Part shown: one piece after another, positions 51,281-61,137 of the stretch
Layout: each line of letters starts with the position of its first letter
Numbering within the stretch: the first letter of the stretch is position 1
Assembly: GCA_932294295.1 (NCBI GenBank)
Contig: OW028585.1
Location: forward strand, 22,172,912-22,236,911
Origin: Alitta virens
Taxonomy: Eukaryota > Annelida > Polychaeta > Phyllodocida > Nereididae
DNA length: 64,000 bases
Direction of reading: 5' to 3'
Position numbers and translations under genes: made by a program
Notes under the pieces: generated by a model
Told to the model about the DNA's origin: nothing
The model's input: the letters and a program-made list of their open reading frames with translations, nothing else
Databases searched by the model: none

Positions 51281-51682
51281 TTACTTGCTGAGTATGTCTT
51301 TACCTACAGTCCTTCTCTTAGGCGTCTTGTTCTTGTTTGCTTTGACCGAAGTTGCAGGTGTCTTCCTCTTCTTACCTCGATGATCCTTCTTAGAGCTCGA
51401 GGTAGAAACTGACAGAGGCTTGTACGCGGGTGTCTTTTTATCCATTTCGGCTTGCGCCATGTTGGCGTACTGTTCTATGGGAGAAACCACGTTCAATGGT
51501 AGGTCCGCTGATGCCGTCTTAGCCCCTCCATCTCCTTTGCTATGCTTTATTACCACTAGTCTAGACTGATCATCCCATGTCGAAGGTTTCCCTACTGTGT
51601 CTTTGAAATGTTTCACCCATGCATCCGGCTTTAAGGTCGCCAGGGACTTGTATCTTTCATCCATTTCAACTCGAATGTACAC
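51281..51682 (-). CDS. Basic 133-aa protein between the capsid genes
   Basis: Not recognised. The N-terminal half has a short conserved-looking helix (YKSLATLKPDAWVKHFKDTV). The C-terminal 45 residues are strongly basic (KKDHRGKKRKTPATS, KNKTPKRRT), as in nucleic-acid-condensing core proteins. It overlaps the minor capsid ORF by 52 nt; an internal Met at 51664 would shorten this. It ends one base before the major capsid ATG. The location among virion genes suggests a virion core protein; this is inference. Confidence 0.65.
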   Translation of the reverse strand: MYIRVEMDERYKSLATLKPDAWVKHFKDTVGKPSTWDDQSRLVVIKHSKGDGGAKTASADLPLNVVSPIEQYANMAQAEMDKKTPAYKPLSVSTSSSKKDHRGKKRKTPATSVKANKNKTPKRRTVGKDILSK

Positions 51683-52095
51683 TTTGTAGCTTGTCCCCTG
51701 CTGTTCTCCTTCAAATCTTCCAATATTTCTCCCTCCGAACAGTAGATCTCTACAGTCAACTGACTCAAGCTCTGTACCCTGAGAGGCACGTAGTGTACTG
51801 GAGAGAACCTCGTAAAGTTATTCCTTTTTATTTCACCGAGGCTAAGAGAGGCGATGATAGGTTTGTACATTCCACCCAATGGGGAGGTTTCACAACCCTG
51901 ACAGCACACGTACAGAGCATCCCATTTATTCCCCTTCCTCACAGATGGTAAGACAATTTCCTGCAGTCCCAGATACCAACGACCTCTTCTTTGCGTGTCT
52001 AGGTTATAGTGTTCGGGTAATGTACAGGTGAAGAGGACTGGCGTATTGCTAGGGTTCACGGTCGGTGACTGGTCACTCTGCAGACAAATTAACAT
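51631..52095 (-). CDS. Minor capsid protein (penton), single jelly-roll
   Basis: 154 aa. The pattern is that of Polinton minor capsid proteins: GRWYLGLQEIVLPS, then LYVCCQGCE, then FSPVHYVPLRVQSLSQLTVEI, closing with a strand CTFELKW. It would form the pentamers at capsid vertices. Somewhat short for the family as I recall it, though the fold appears complete. The ATG is preceded by a purine-only leader of about 40 bp separating it from the integrase stop. Confidence 0.85.
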   Translation of the reverse strand: MLICLQSDQSPTVNPSNTPVLFTCTLPEHYNLDTQRRGRWYLGLQEIVLPSVRKGNKWDALYVCCQGCETSPLGGMYKPIIASLSLGEIKRNNFTRFSPVHYVPLRVQSLSQLTVEIYCSEGEILEDLKENSRGQATKCTFELKWMKDTSPWRP

Positions 52096-52137
52096 TTTCT
52101 TCTTTTTTCTTCTTCTTTGGCTTCTTCTATTTCTTCT

Positions 52138-53388
52138 TCAGTTCTTCGACTTCTGCGACTTCAGCGACTTCTGCGACTTCTGCGACTTCTGCGACTTCTG
52201 CGACTTCTTTTTCTTATCCAGATCCTTGATAGACGATGTAGCGATCCACTCGTTGTACTTGTCAGGCCAAGACTGATATTTTACCAGACTCTCACGAACA
52301 CCCTGGCGTACTCTGGTTTTCAAAACCTTTTCTATTTTGAAAAGGGCCTTAGGGTCGTATCTAACCGAGGTTAATTCACTGGCGTAGAAGTGACCGTCTA
52401 CATTCTCCCCTCCGTAGTCTTTGAGGTAATAAACCGTGACACCATCAATAATCTTTCTAGCTCTCACCGTGAAGACCTCGCCCGTGAACTGTTCGTCGTA
52501 AGCTCGATGAAACGGTTTTCTGGCAAAGTATGCCGCTCTCACGGTCTCACCTACAGAGTATTTGTAGGGGTACGATTTTTTCCTCTTTTTCCTTCTAGTC
52601 AACCTCAGAGCTCTTTTTAGTGTCTTTCGATAGTGAAGGGAATTGATCACGTACTGGTAATCCCAGACATCACGCTCATTTCCTCGAGTCACTGAGGCAG
52701 GGGATACGCCTATGCTCGAATGCAGTGTGTTGTTGTAAGAGTGGATAATGTCTTGAAGACTGTGGATGTAGCTATAGCTGTTGTTATTCTGGAAGAATTG
52801 GAAAAGTCTTTTCTTGATATTTTTTATTAGAATTTCTGCATAGTTCGCCTTTGTCTCCGTCGAACCGTAGTAATGCTTTATCCCCCTTTCTTTGAATAAA
52901 GCCTGTACTAGAGAGTTTGAGAACTCCGTTCCTCTGTCACTCCTTAGGAAACGGGGTATGGACATTGACCTATCCAAAATACTTTCAAAAGCCTCGGTCA
53001 CGTCCTTTCCTCCTTTACTTTTGATCGCTTCGGCGTAGCAATACCTCGAAAATACATCAACCGTTATGAGAATGTACGCGTTACCCTCATTAACTGCGGT
53101 GAATCTCTTACCCGTGAGTACGAGTAAATCCGTGTCCCACAAGTGATTCATACCAGGTGCAATGACTCTTCTGTACAACGGTTGACGTTGCCTGGCCGTC
53201 TTATGTAGAGTCAGAATGTCCTGTCCTCTGGCCCAGTCCTTTATCCTAGCTAGCGTAAGGTTGTATCTCCCCTCTTTCTTTATTACTGAGTGTAGTTTGG
53301 CAGCACTGGTAAAACTTCCAGGAGATCTAGGGTTGTAAAAACGTCTGTTCAAGTAAGCGTCGATATCCTTAGGCAGCACCATTGTCAC
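52138..53388 (-). CDS. Polinton integrase (rve family) with C-terminal chromodomain
   Basis: 416 aa. The N-terminal part (YNPRSPGSFTSAAKL, DILTLHKTARQ) is typical of Polinton integrases. The DDE core is intact: D87 in LWDTDLLV, D151 in RSDRGTEF, E185 in KANYAEILI. A basic linker and beta barrel follow, then a chromodomain at about 352-382 (IEKVLKTRVRQGVRESLVKY, W and N.W positions present) that may steer integration. The tail is a 9-bp-repeat-encoded KSQKSQKSQKS tract. It catalyses insertion with the 6-bp target duplication seen at the ends. Confidence 0.95.
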   Translation of the reverse strand: MTMVLPKDIDAYLNRRFYNPRSPGSFTSAAKLHSVIKKEGRYNLTLARIKDWARGQDILTLHKTARQRQPLYRRVIAPGMNHLWDTDLLVLTGKRFTAVNEGNAYILITVDVFSRYCYAEAIKSKGGKDVTEAFESILDRSMSIPRFLRSDRGTEFSNSLVQALFKERGIKHYYGSTETKANYAEILIKNIKKRLFQFFQNNNSYSYIHSLQDIIHSYNNTLHSSIGVSPASVTRGNERDVWDYQYVINSLHYRKTLKRALRLTRRKKRKKSYPYKYSVGETVRAAYFARKPFHRAYDEQFTGEVFTVRARKIIDGVTVYYLKDYGGENVDGHFYASELTSVRYDPKALFKIEKVLKTRVRQGVRESLVKYQSWPDKYNEWIATSSIKDLDKKKKSQKSQKSQKSQKSLKSQKSKN

Positions 53389-53435
53389 TTTTCTTTTTTT
53401 CTTTTCCCCCTCCTACCTCGCAGTAATCCTTTTAC

Positions 53436-54323
53436 TTAGACTTTTATCCAGGATTTCTTTTTTGTCCAAGTCGATGTCTTACCGGCTTTCTTATTACGAC
53501 GGTCCTCGACATTTGACCCCTTGACTTTAGTAGTATTCGTTGTATCCGTATTCGCAGCTATCTTCTTTCGTAGCTTCTTATTTTTCTCTTTCGCAAACTT
53601 CTTTCTACTTGCCCCGAATTTCGACCTCTTCAAATTGACTTCTTTTTCTTCTTCGTCTTCTTCGTCTTCTTCGTCTTCTTCGCTCCTCTCGTTCTTCAAA
53701 TAATGGAGTACCCTTCTCAACCTCGAGTTAGAAATGAGTCTCAAGGGCACTTCGCACTCTAATAATAGGGAATAAAATTCTCGGTGTTTCGGAGGAATAG
53801 GGTAAAGCTGGGATTGAGTATGTAGTAGTAAATCTATGTAACCTTCCTCTTCTCCGTCCTTATTTATCATCCAGTAGGGAAGAATCTGATAGTAAATTGC
53901 CGTCACGTTACTCTTCCGAGACTCTTCGGAGAGTGCCGATTTAGCTCTTTCCAAGACACTCCCACTTCCACTTCCAATTCCACTTCCACTTCCACTTCCA
54001 CTTCCACTTCCACTTCCACTCCCTCCGGTACTTATCCTCCTATCTTTAGCCGAAGAAGAAGAAGAAGTAGAAGAAGTAGAAGAAGGAGAGACTCTATTCT
54101 TTTCAGGGAGATGGTCTCCGGAGCCCCCGATCGATTCATCCTCCCTCTCGTTAATTTTTTTAGCCGAAGAAGATTCTTCCGATCCTGCCGGTACATGGGA
54201 GGGAGGAGGGCGATCGCCTACGCGATCGCCCTCATCCCTCAACTTTTTATTTTCCAACATGTTGAGATACTTCTCCTCCGGTACTACGAAGACCTTTTTG
54301 TTAAATTTCATTACGGAGGTCAT
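53436..54323 (-). CDS. 295-aa Polinton protein, low-complexity, function unknown
   Basis: No enzymatic domain. The N-terminus has FNKKVFVVPEEKYLNML. A Ser/Gly tract (GSGSGSGSG, about 98-122) comes from a 12-bp minisatellite. A conserved-looking middle (YYQILPYWMIN...GYIDLLLHTQ...EFYSLLLECEVPLRLISN) resembles a segment I remember from other Polinton and insect transposon-associated proteins. Then come an acidic run (EEDEEDEEDEEEKE) and a very basic C-terminus. A DNA-binding core protein is possible. The ATG follows the upstream stop by 35 nt. Confidence 0.7.
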   Translation of the reverse strand: MTSVMKFNKKVFVVPEEKYLNMLENKKLRDEGDRVGDRPPPSHVPAGSEESSSAKKINEREDESIGGSGDHLPEKNRVSPSSTSSTSSSSSAKDRRISTGGSGSGSGSGSGSGSGIGSGSGSVLERAKSALSEESRKSNVTAIYYQILPYWMINKDGEEEGYIDLLLHTQSQLYPIPPKHREFYSLLLECEVPLRLISNSRLRRVLHYLKNERSEEDEEDEEDEEEKEVNLKRSKFGASRKKFAKEKNKKLRKKIAANTDTTNTTKVKGSNVEDRRNKKAGKTSTWTKKKSWIKV

Positions 54324-54358
54324 TCTTCTCCTTTGGATTATTTCGATTCTTCTACGGA

Positions 54359-54859
54359 TTATTTCGATTCTTCTTCTTCTTCGGATTCCCCTTCGGATTC
54401 CTCTTCTTCTTCCGATTCTTCTTCTTCGGATTCCTCTTCTTCGGATTCTTCTTTAACTTCTATATTTCCTCGGAAACGAGGAGGAGACGTAGGAGGCCTA
54501 GGAGGAGGAGGAGGAGGAGGACGACGCTTTACACCTGCTACTTTATCGAGGAAAGGAGTGCAATGAGTCAGGAAATTCACTACAGTCCTGTAGTGCTTAC
54601 AGAGGCCATCCTTGGCTAGTTCGGGGTCATCTATAAAAGATAGCTTCCTCAGAATAGCCCTGCTTTTCACTAGAGTACGCCGAACCTCCTCCGGTATCTC
54701 CAGGTTACCCTGAAGCGTGTTGACTATGAGTTCTATGATGCATAGAGCCTGTTCGCTTTTGGCCTTGTCCAATAGACTTCTAGCTAGGACGGGTGAAACT
54801 TTACCCGAGTTGACAACTAGCTCTATAAAAGTCATGCATTTCCTGAGACGAGTCGACAT
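54359..54859 (-). CDS. 166-aa Polinton protein with acidic tail
   Basis: The start at 54859 is preferred: it follows the ATPase stop by one base (TAACATG). The longer frame from 54883 overlaps the ATPase. Residues 1-75 are helical (FIELVVNSGKVSPVLARSLL, ALCIIELIVNTLQGNLEIP, RAILRKLSFI), a pattern I recall in a conserved Polinton protein of unknown role. A polyproline stretch (RRPPPPPPPRPP) and an EEESEEEESEEEEE tail, encoded by GAA-type repeats, follow. Second gene of the leftward block. Confidence 0.7.
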   Translation of the reverse strand: MSTRLRKCMTFIELVVNSGKVSPVLARSLLDKAKSEQALCIIELIVNTLQGNLEIPEEVRRTLVKSRAILRKLSFIDDPELAKDGLCKHYRTVVNFLTHCTPFLDKVAGVKRRPPPPPPPRPPTSPPRFRGNIEVKEESEEEESEEEESEEEEESEGESEEEEESK

Positions 54860-54860
54860 G

Positions 54861-55541
54861 TTACTTTCTAGTGTACAAGACAAGAGTGTCTTTAGGTAAA
54901 ATATTCGTACTCAGTCGTACGTCTTCGTCACCGGAGCCCGTAAGATTGTTAACCACAAGGTACCCTCTCGGTCGGCGAGTGGCGTCTTCGTAAGCCTCCA
55001 ACAGTCTCTTAGGAGTGCTAGGGAACATCTGACGAGAAAGGTGATGTATCTGCTGCAAGTCTCTGCAGGTCTTCATTAATATTAAGTAGCTCGTGTTCAA
55101 GCTGATAGTGCGCGAATACTTGGATTGATGGTAAATGTTTTGGGTAATCATTATGACCGAAATACGACGATGATGTACATCTCTAGTGAATAGGGCACAC
55201 ATTTCGGCTGATTTACATATCTCATCCATGAGATCATCTATGACCATTAGGCTGTGGTCTTCCTCTTCTTCCGAACCCAGACTCTCTATCATTTCTTTGG
55301 TAGGTAGTCCCTCGTGAAATGTAATATTATTCAGTTCCGTTTCCAATTGAGTGAAAACCTTCTGATACACTCCGAAAGCGTAGATTATGTTCTTGGGAGG
55401 TACTGTATACATTTCTGTAGCATTTCGAAGTATGTCGAGAGTCAGAACTGTCTTACCTGCCATGGATGGTCCGATGACCATAGTCGAAGAGGGGCTCTCG
55501 AATTTGAAAATGCTCGAAACGTTCGAAGAGTCACTGTTCAT
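54861..55541 (-). CDS. Genome-packaging ATPase (A32/FtsK-HerA type)
   Basis: 226 aa. Walker A GPSMAGKT at residues 24-31, Walker B LMVIDDLMDE with D102/D103, and a sensor-like ITQN at 132-135. Length and order match the Polinton/adintovirus packaging ATPase that drives DNA into capsids. It is the first gene of the leftward block; its ATG is only 49 bp from the rightward PolB exon 1 ATG, so the two units diverge from a tiny A/T-only interval. Its stop and the next start are TAACATG. Confidence 0.95.
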   Translation of the reverse strand: MNSDSSNVSSIFKFESPSSTMVIGPSMAGKTVLTLDILRNATEMYTVPPKNIIYAFGVYQKVFTQLETELNNITFHEGLPTKEMIESLGSEEEEDHSLMVIDDLMDEICKSAEMCALFTRDVHHRRISVIMITQNIYHQSKYSRTISLNTSYLILMKTCRDLQQIHHLSRQMFPSTPKRLLEAYEDATRRPRGYLVVNNLTGSGDEDVRLSTNILPKDTLVLYTRK

Positions 55542-55590
55542 ATCGATTTCTTTTTTTTTTTTTTAATATTTTTTTTTTCTTCTTTTCAGA
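55542..55590. promoter_or_regulatory. Divergent interval between ATPase and PolB
   Basis: 49 bp, nearly all T on the plus strand, ending in TCTTCTTTTCAG. On the plus strand it is a perfect pyrimidine tract and 3' splice site right before the PolB ATG. On the minus strand it is a poly-purine leader before the ATPase ATG. It may also hold the late promoter. Confidence 0.55.
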
Positions 55591-55899
55591 ATGGCCGATG
55601 ATCTCATACGCGAACTACGGCTTCTCAGGCAGCTGTGTTCTTCTCAGAGGGGAGAGAGCTCTTCGAATGGTACACAGCTCGAGGATACAGGGTATACCAC
55701 AGTTGAGTCTGCCCCTGTAATGGCTTCAACGGTTACGACAACGGCCATGACAACCGCAACGGCAGTGACGACAGTGACGGCAGTGACAGCAGTGACGGCA
55801 GTGACGGCAGTGACGCCAGCGGCTACGGCCTCAGCCGCTATGGAGGTTGATGACATTGATGATGAGGAGCTGGTTTCTTCGGAGCTCGCTCTTAGCAGG
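55591..55899 (+). CDS. PolB coding exon 1
   Basis: 103 codons from ATG 55591, ending at AGG|GTAGGG, phase 0. It has an N-terminal helix (ADDLIRELRLLRQLCSSQRG), a Thr/Ala/Val low-complexity run (TAVTAVTAVTAV) from a 9-bp repeat, and an acidic patch (VDDIDDEEL). The next exon continues in the same frame. Confidence 0.7.
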
Positions 55900-56027
55900 G
55901 TAGGGATGCTTAAAGAATTTGTACATAAAAAAAATAAAATTTGTTTTGTCATTTTATTTTTTTCCCCTCCACCTCTCCAAGCCTCCTCAAGAACCCCGTG
56001 TTAATTATGTTTTATTGGTTACTTCAG

Positions 56028-56167
56028 AAAGTCCATGAGCAATTAGCCTTTCACGCTAAGAAGCTCATCGAGCTCAGTAGAATAGCCAGAGCATTGTCAG
56101 CTAAAAGGAAGAGAGAGGATGGCGAACGTGACATCGATGCTGAGGCTAAACGTCTTCTCGTGAACAT
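56028..56167 (+). CDS. PolB coding exon 2
   Basis: Acceptor TTACTTCAG|AAAGTC; donor AACAT|GTGAGT. Intron 1 is 128 nt. It encodes KVHEQLAFHAKKLIELSRIA, then a basic ALSAKRKREDGE stretch that could be a nuclear localisation signal. It ends phase 2, completed by G of exon 3. Confidence 0.7.
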
Positions 56168-56263
56168 GTGAGTATCATTTGACATTGTTATTTTCTTTCT
56201 TTTATAAATGCGAAGTATAAATGACTCTCTATTTATTTTTATTTTATTTTTTCTCAATAACAG

Positions 56264-56551
56264 GGGTGTGGCAAATGTATCGGTTGATAACCATGAAAAT
56301 GTACCAGCAGTTCCCGCAGTTCCCGCAGTCCCGGTAGACCCGGCAGTCCCGGCAGCCCCAGCAGTCCCGACAGTACAGGTAGTCCCGGTAGTACCGGTAG
56401 TCCCGACAGTTAACCAGTCCGTACATAGTCCTTTACCGGGTCCCTCTGGTCTACAAGTTAATGAACCCGTAGCAGGTCCATCGGGAATACGTAAACCATC
56501 AGGATCTTCAGTGACGGATTTCCTAGACAAGCTACCCAAACTGGATTACAG
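56264..56551 (+). CDS. PolB coding exon 3
   Basis: Acceptor TCAATAACAG|GGGTG, donor TACAG|GTAGGT; intron 2 is 96 nt, intron 3 118 nt. It encodes a Val/Pro/Ala repeat (AVPAVPAVPVDPAVPAAP) and then GPSGLQVNEPVAGPSGIRKP. It ends phase 2; exon 4 supplies the next base, giving R-E-A-M in frame with the main PolB ORF. Confidence 0.7.
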
Positions 56552-56669
56552 GTAGGTAATTATGCATTCCCTAAGCGTTATTTTTTAACATTACACACTC
56601 ATTACCTATCAGAGCGATATGAAATGAAAATTAATATATATATTTTTTTTTTTATTATCCATTTGAAAG

Positions 56670-59600
56670 GGAGGCAATGGATATCATGGGGAGGTTGTCA
56701 GGAGGAGAGTTGAAGGAAGTTTCCTCACAGGAATTCGTCATGGATGAGGACTTTGGGAAACTGGTCTCCCTCATTTACAGGAATAACTGTATAGGCGATG
56801 GTGGAGACAGTGACCTTAGTGACCTGAGTGACAGTCTAAGTACTCCTCCTCAGTCCCCACGAGTTCGGGATAGCCCCCTACAATTCATGGAGGAGGAGGA
56901 TGATGATATTCAACAAGTTCAACAGGTTCAGCAGGAGGATGAGGAAGGTAACCCCATGTTTCCTGATGGTGTTTTAGACAATATGGACTTTGAGGATGGC
57001 ATGTTGTTTGAAGGTCCGAATTACGCCGTCAACTTTTATAGAAATATGGAAATTCGGCGTAATGATAGGGAGTTTGCTGATGGAGTGGTTAGGGAAAGCA
57101 TATATAAAGTATATTTTGATCAGTCTTGGGAAAATAGAACTCTTGCAAGTATTTTTGCCGATTTAGCCGAACTGTTAGGAGGGATAGTAGATAGACTTAG
57201 GAATAGTTATGATCAGGCGGATCTGGTGAGATTCTTCATCACCAATGCGGCATTCTACAGTCCTCAGGGTATAGGACTAATACCTCTAAGGGACTTGACC
57301 CTTGAACAGATCCTAGCTCACTTGGAGGAAATCCTTCAATCGGATGAAGACCTCTTCTTGGATGAGCCCATGGAAATTCATGTGGCAGTCATCCGAAATC
57401 CTAGGGGGGCAGGAAGAAGACCGGGTATGGAGGGTCTCTTCACGGAGGATGACCGTCTAAAGTGTTCCAGAGGCATTACTAAGATTGTGAATAATGATAA
57501 CCTGTGTCTGGCCCGATCTGTTGTCGTTGCTCTGGCTAAACTGAACCTTCAGAAGATAGATAGAGAAAAGAGTCCGGTTGAGTGGAGAAATGCCCAATCG
57601 AGGCTCACTCAGCTGCAGAACACTCGGAGGAAGGTCCAGACCCGTGAAGCCCGTCAATTGCATCTTAATGCTGGTTTCCAGCTCAATTACATCCCTTCGC
57701 TCGAGGATATTGTAGCTTTTGAACGCGTCACCAACTCTCAAATTATCGTGTTCAGACACGGTAAAGTAGATAAACCGATGTACGTGGGTAGCGAGGAGAG
57801 ACAGAGAACGATCTATTTACTGTACGTGAAACATCCTCTCAGGAATAATCCAGGCCACTTCCACCCTATCATGAGTATAGAAATGGTATTGGGGTCCTCA
57901 GGGTTTTGTCATAAGTGCCTGACATGCTATGATAAGAGTAAGGGTCATAAGGGTTGTGGACAGTGTATTTCGTGTAGGGGGGATGATTGTGTAATCGTAG
58001 AGGGGGAAGAAAGGAGCTGTCTTAAGTGTAAAAGGGATTTAAAATCTCAAGCCTGTTATGATCGTCACGTACAGAATAGTGTGTGTTCCGGTTCTCATCG
58101 TTGCCCTCACTGTAATGTTTTTTATCGTCCAAGTTTAGACCACCGCTGCGGTTACAGGGAGTGTAATGTGTGCAATCAACAAGTGACAGGTGTTCACTTT
58201 TGCTACATCCGCCAAAAGAAACCTAAAGCAATTTCCTCTAAATATATGATCGCCGATTTTGAGGCAGATCCTACAGGGGCTCAACACTTGCCTAATTTGG
58301 CCGTAGTGCATTGGCAATGTCATCACTGTGAGAGTACGAGTTTTCGTGAGAATCCTCGTTGCGCTCACTGCGGTAATGCCTGCGTCAACTGTCGCTCACA
58401 GCTAGACAAATGTCGACGGGGAGATGATCTCCGTATGGTATGTATGACTAGTAATGAGTGCGGGAGGAGGGCCGCTGATTTCTTCGGGGATGAAGCTGCC
58501 GCAGACTTTTGCGACTTCGTCTTCTCCAAGGAATTTGAAGGCTTCACCCTCCTGTTTCACAATGGGCAGGCGTACGATTGTTACTTCATCGTAAAGTACA
58601 TCTTCGAGACGGTAACAAAGATGCCCAAGGTGATTTACAGGGGAAGCAAGATTGTCAGTATTGACACGGGGAAGTTTAGGGTCATCGACACACTGAACTT
58701 CCTCACCTTCCCACTGGCGCAGATGCCCGGTATATTTGGATTAAAGGATGTCCGCAAAGGATATTTTCCAGTTTTCTTTAATCAAAAGAACATGTGGAAC
58801 TTCGTAGGCCCTATGCCTCATCCCTACTGCTATGGGGTTAACACGATGAAACCCAAGGTTCGTGAAGAGTTCCTTCACTGGTACAAGCAGCAGAGGGGGA
58901 GGCAGTTTGATTTCCGAAAGGAAATTCATGCTTATTGCGAGGATGACGTTCACATCCTACACGAAAGTTGTAACGAGTTCCGGAATTGGCTGCTGTCAAT
59001 AACCTCACGGGAAGATGTGATTGATGTGGGGGAGGGAGGTGAGAGAATCACGAAGAGAGTAGGTGTAGACCCGTTTCAATATAACACCCTAGCAAGCGTG
59101 TGCATGGTCACCTACAGGTACCTTTTCCTTACAGAGAAGTACAATGTAGAGTTGGCTGACGGTCGTACCGTCACGGGCTACCTCAAGAATGAAAACATGA
59201 GGTTGGTAGACCACGAGGGAGGGGCCATTGATCCTACTTCTGTCGAAATCAAGAGTAGGACTTTTGCTTCCACACCTTTGGCCCGTATGCCCGCTTGCGG
59301 ATTCGGTGGATTAGACACCCATAGTCGTTCGTCCATCCTCTGGCTTGAGCACGAGACTCGCCGTTTGAATGTGCTTATTCAGCACGCTAGAAACGGAGGA
59401 GAGCATCGTGTTCGCACCAAGTCGGGTAAAGGCTGGCTTAAGTTGGACGGCTACCACTGTAATCAACAGACAGGGAGGGAAACAGCCTGGGAGTTCCTGG
59501 GGTGTGTGTACCATGGGTGTAGACAGTGCTACGGTCACGTCAGTGAGGAAGTACGAGTGAAACATCCTCACACTGGAGAGAGTATGGATTCTCTCTACGG

Positions 59601-61137
59601 TCAAACCATGAGCAGACTAAGATATCTGAGAGAAGAACTCAATCTAGAGGTGAGAGTGATCTGGGAGTGCGAATTCAGAAACAGACTTCGGGAAGAACCC
59701 CACCTGCAGATCCTCTCGGAAGAACTAGACTTACTCCCTCGTCTGGATCCTCGCCAGAGTTTTTACGGAGGTAGGACAAATGCAATGAAGCTTTACCACG
59801 AGGCCAAGAATGGTAAGAAGATAGGGTACGTGGACATTTGTTCGCTTTACCCTATGGTTCTTAAGAATGATGTCTTCCCCGTGGGTATACCCGAGGTAAT
59901 ATGTAACCCTGAGGGCACTGACATCAGCAAGTATTTTGGTTTGATACAGGCCCGCGTTAGACCTCCGCGAGGACTATACCATCCGTGTTTACCCGTCAGG
60001 TGTAACGGGAAACTCCTGTTCCCTCTTTGCGCTAAGTGTGCTAGAGAAAACTCGCCTACTAAGTGTAGGTGTACTAACGATGAGAGGGACCTGGTGGGTA
60101 CATGGACTACTGTAGATCTGGAAGATGCCTTAAACGTAGGGTACACGATTATACGCCTGTACGAAGTTTACCACTTTGAGGAACGAGCAAAGTACGATCG
60201 AGATGTTGAGGACTCTGGTCTGTTTACAGAGTATGTAAACATGTTCCTCAAGGGGAAACAGGAGGCCTCGGGTTGGCCCTCGTCTGATATGACCAGAGCT
60301 GAACAGGATACGTATGTATCCGAGTATGAGGAAGTTGAAGGGGTTGTCCTAGACAGGGGCTCGATTAAATACAATTCGGGGAAGAGGGCCACTAATAAAC
60401 TTTTGTTAAATAGTTTCTGGGGTAAGTTCGGGGAGTCTAATAATCATAGAATACACAAATTAGTGGGTAGCGGGGTTGACCTTTTCAAAATTTTACTTAA
60501 CCCTTCTCTAAAGCCTAGGGATGTCAACGTTATCGCTCGAGACCGCTGTCTTGTACAGTACGACAATTCTGAAGGGTTTCTACCAGAAATGTCTCACGTC
60601 AATGTCTTCGTAGCGGCATTCACCACGTCTAATGCGAGGCGGCGGTTATATAATGTGTTACTGGGTCTAGGGAGACGTGTGCTCTATTTTGATACCGACT
60701 CTGTGGTTTATGAGTACGATGATCGTGTAGCAGAGTACTCTCCGGATATGGGGGATCATCTTGGTCAATGGACTAATGAGTTAAAGGCCGGTGAGCACAT
60801 TACCAGATTTGTCAGCAGTGGGCCCAAATCGTACGCTTTTATAACAAACTTGGATGGACGTATGGTTAAGCTTAAAGGTTTCACTCTGAACCATGAAAAT
60901 GCTCTGAAGCTGGACTTTGAGAGTATAGCTTCATTGGTACTCTTTTGGGCCGACCCTGACAATCATCCTTTACCAGAGGACCAAGACCCCTTCGTATCCG
61001 CGAGATATACAAAAATTGCTCGAGATAAGGCCAGATTCCGTCTCTTTAACAGGGAGGAGATTAAAAGGTACAGAGTCACGTACAGTAAACGTCAGTTAGT
61101 CCCTAAGACCTTTGACACATTACCTTTCGGGTATTAA
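56670..61137 (+). CDS. Protein-primed family B DNA polymerase (PolB), main exon
   Basis: 1486 aa from Met 56677; with three upstream exons, 1734 aa. Numbering from Met 56677: an N-terminal OTU-like segment (NNDNLCLARSVVVALA, C277; FHPI, H394/H396), a Cys-rich zinc region (about 413-520), and a 3'-5' exonuclease with DFEA (D527/E529), HNGQAYD (about 628-634) and YCEDD (753-757). The polymerase has motif A DICSLYP (D1053), motif B KLLLNSFWGKFG (K1241, N1245) and motif C YFDTDS (D1339/D1341). All key residues are present. This is the replicase of Polintons, using a terminal protein primer. The internal Met may also be used. Confidence 0.96.

Noticed and set aside
55644..55952. Minus-strand ORF opposite PolB exon 1, and similar ORFs opposite the capsid loop (50766-51076) and acidic tails (53521-53703, 54111-54566)
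   Set aside because: They are antisense readings of simple repeats (poly-Val/Thr/Ala or Ser) with no domain.
56208..56555. Independent small gene of VPAVPA repeats
   Set aside because: Its ends coincide with a splice acceptor and donor that are in phase with PolB, so it is treated as PolB exon 3.
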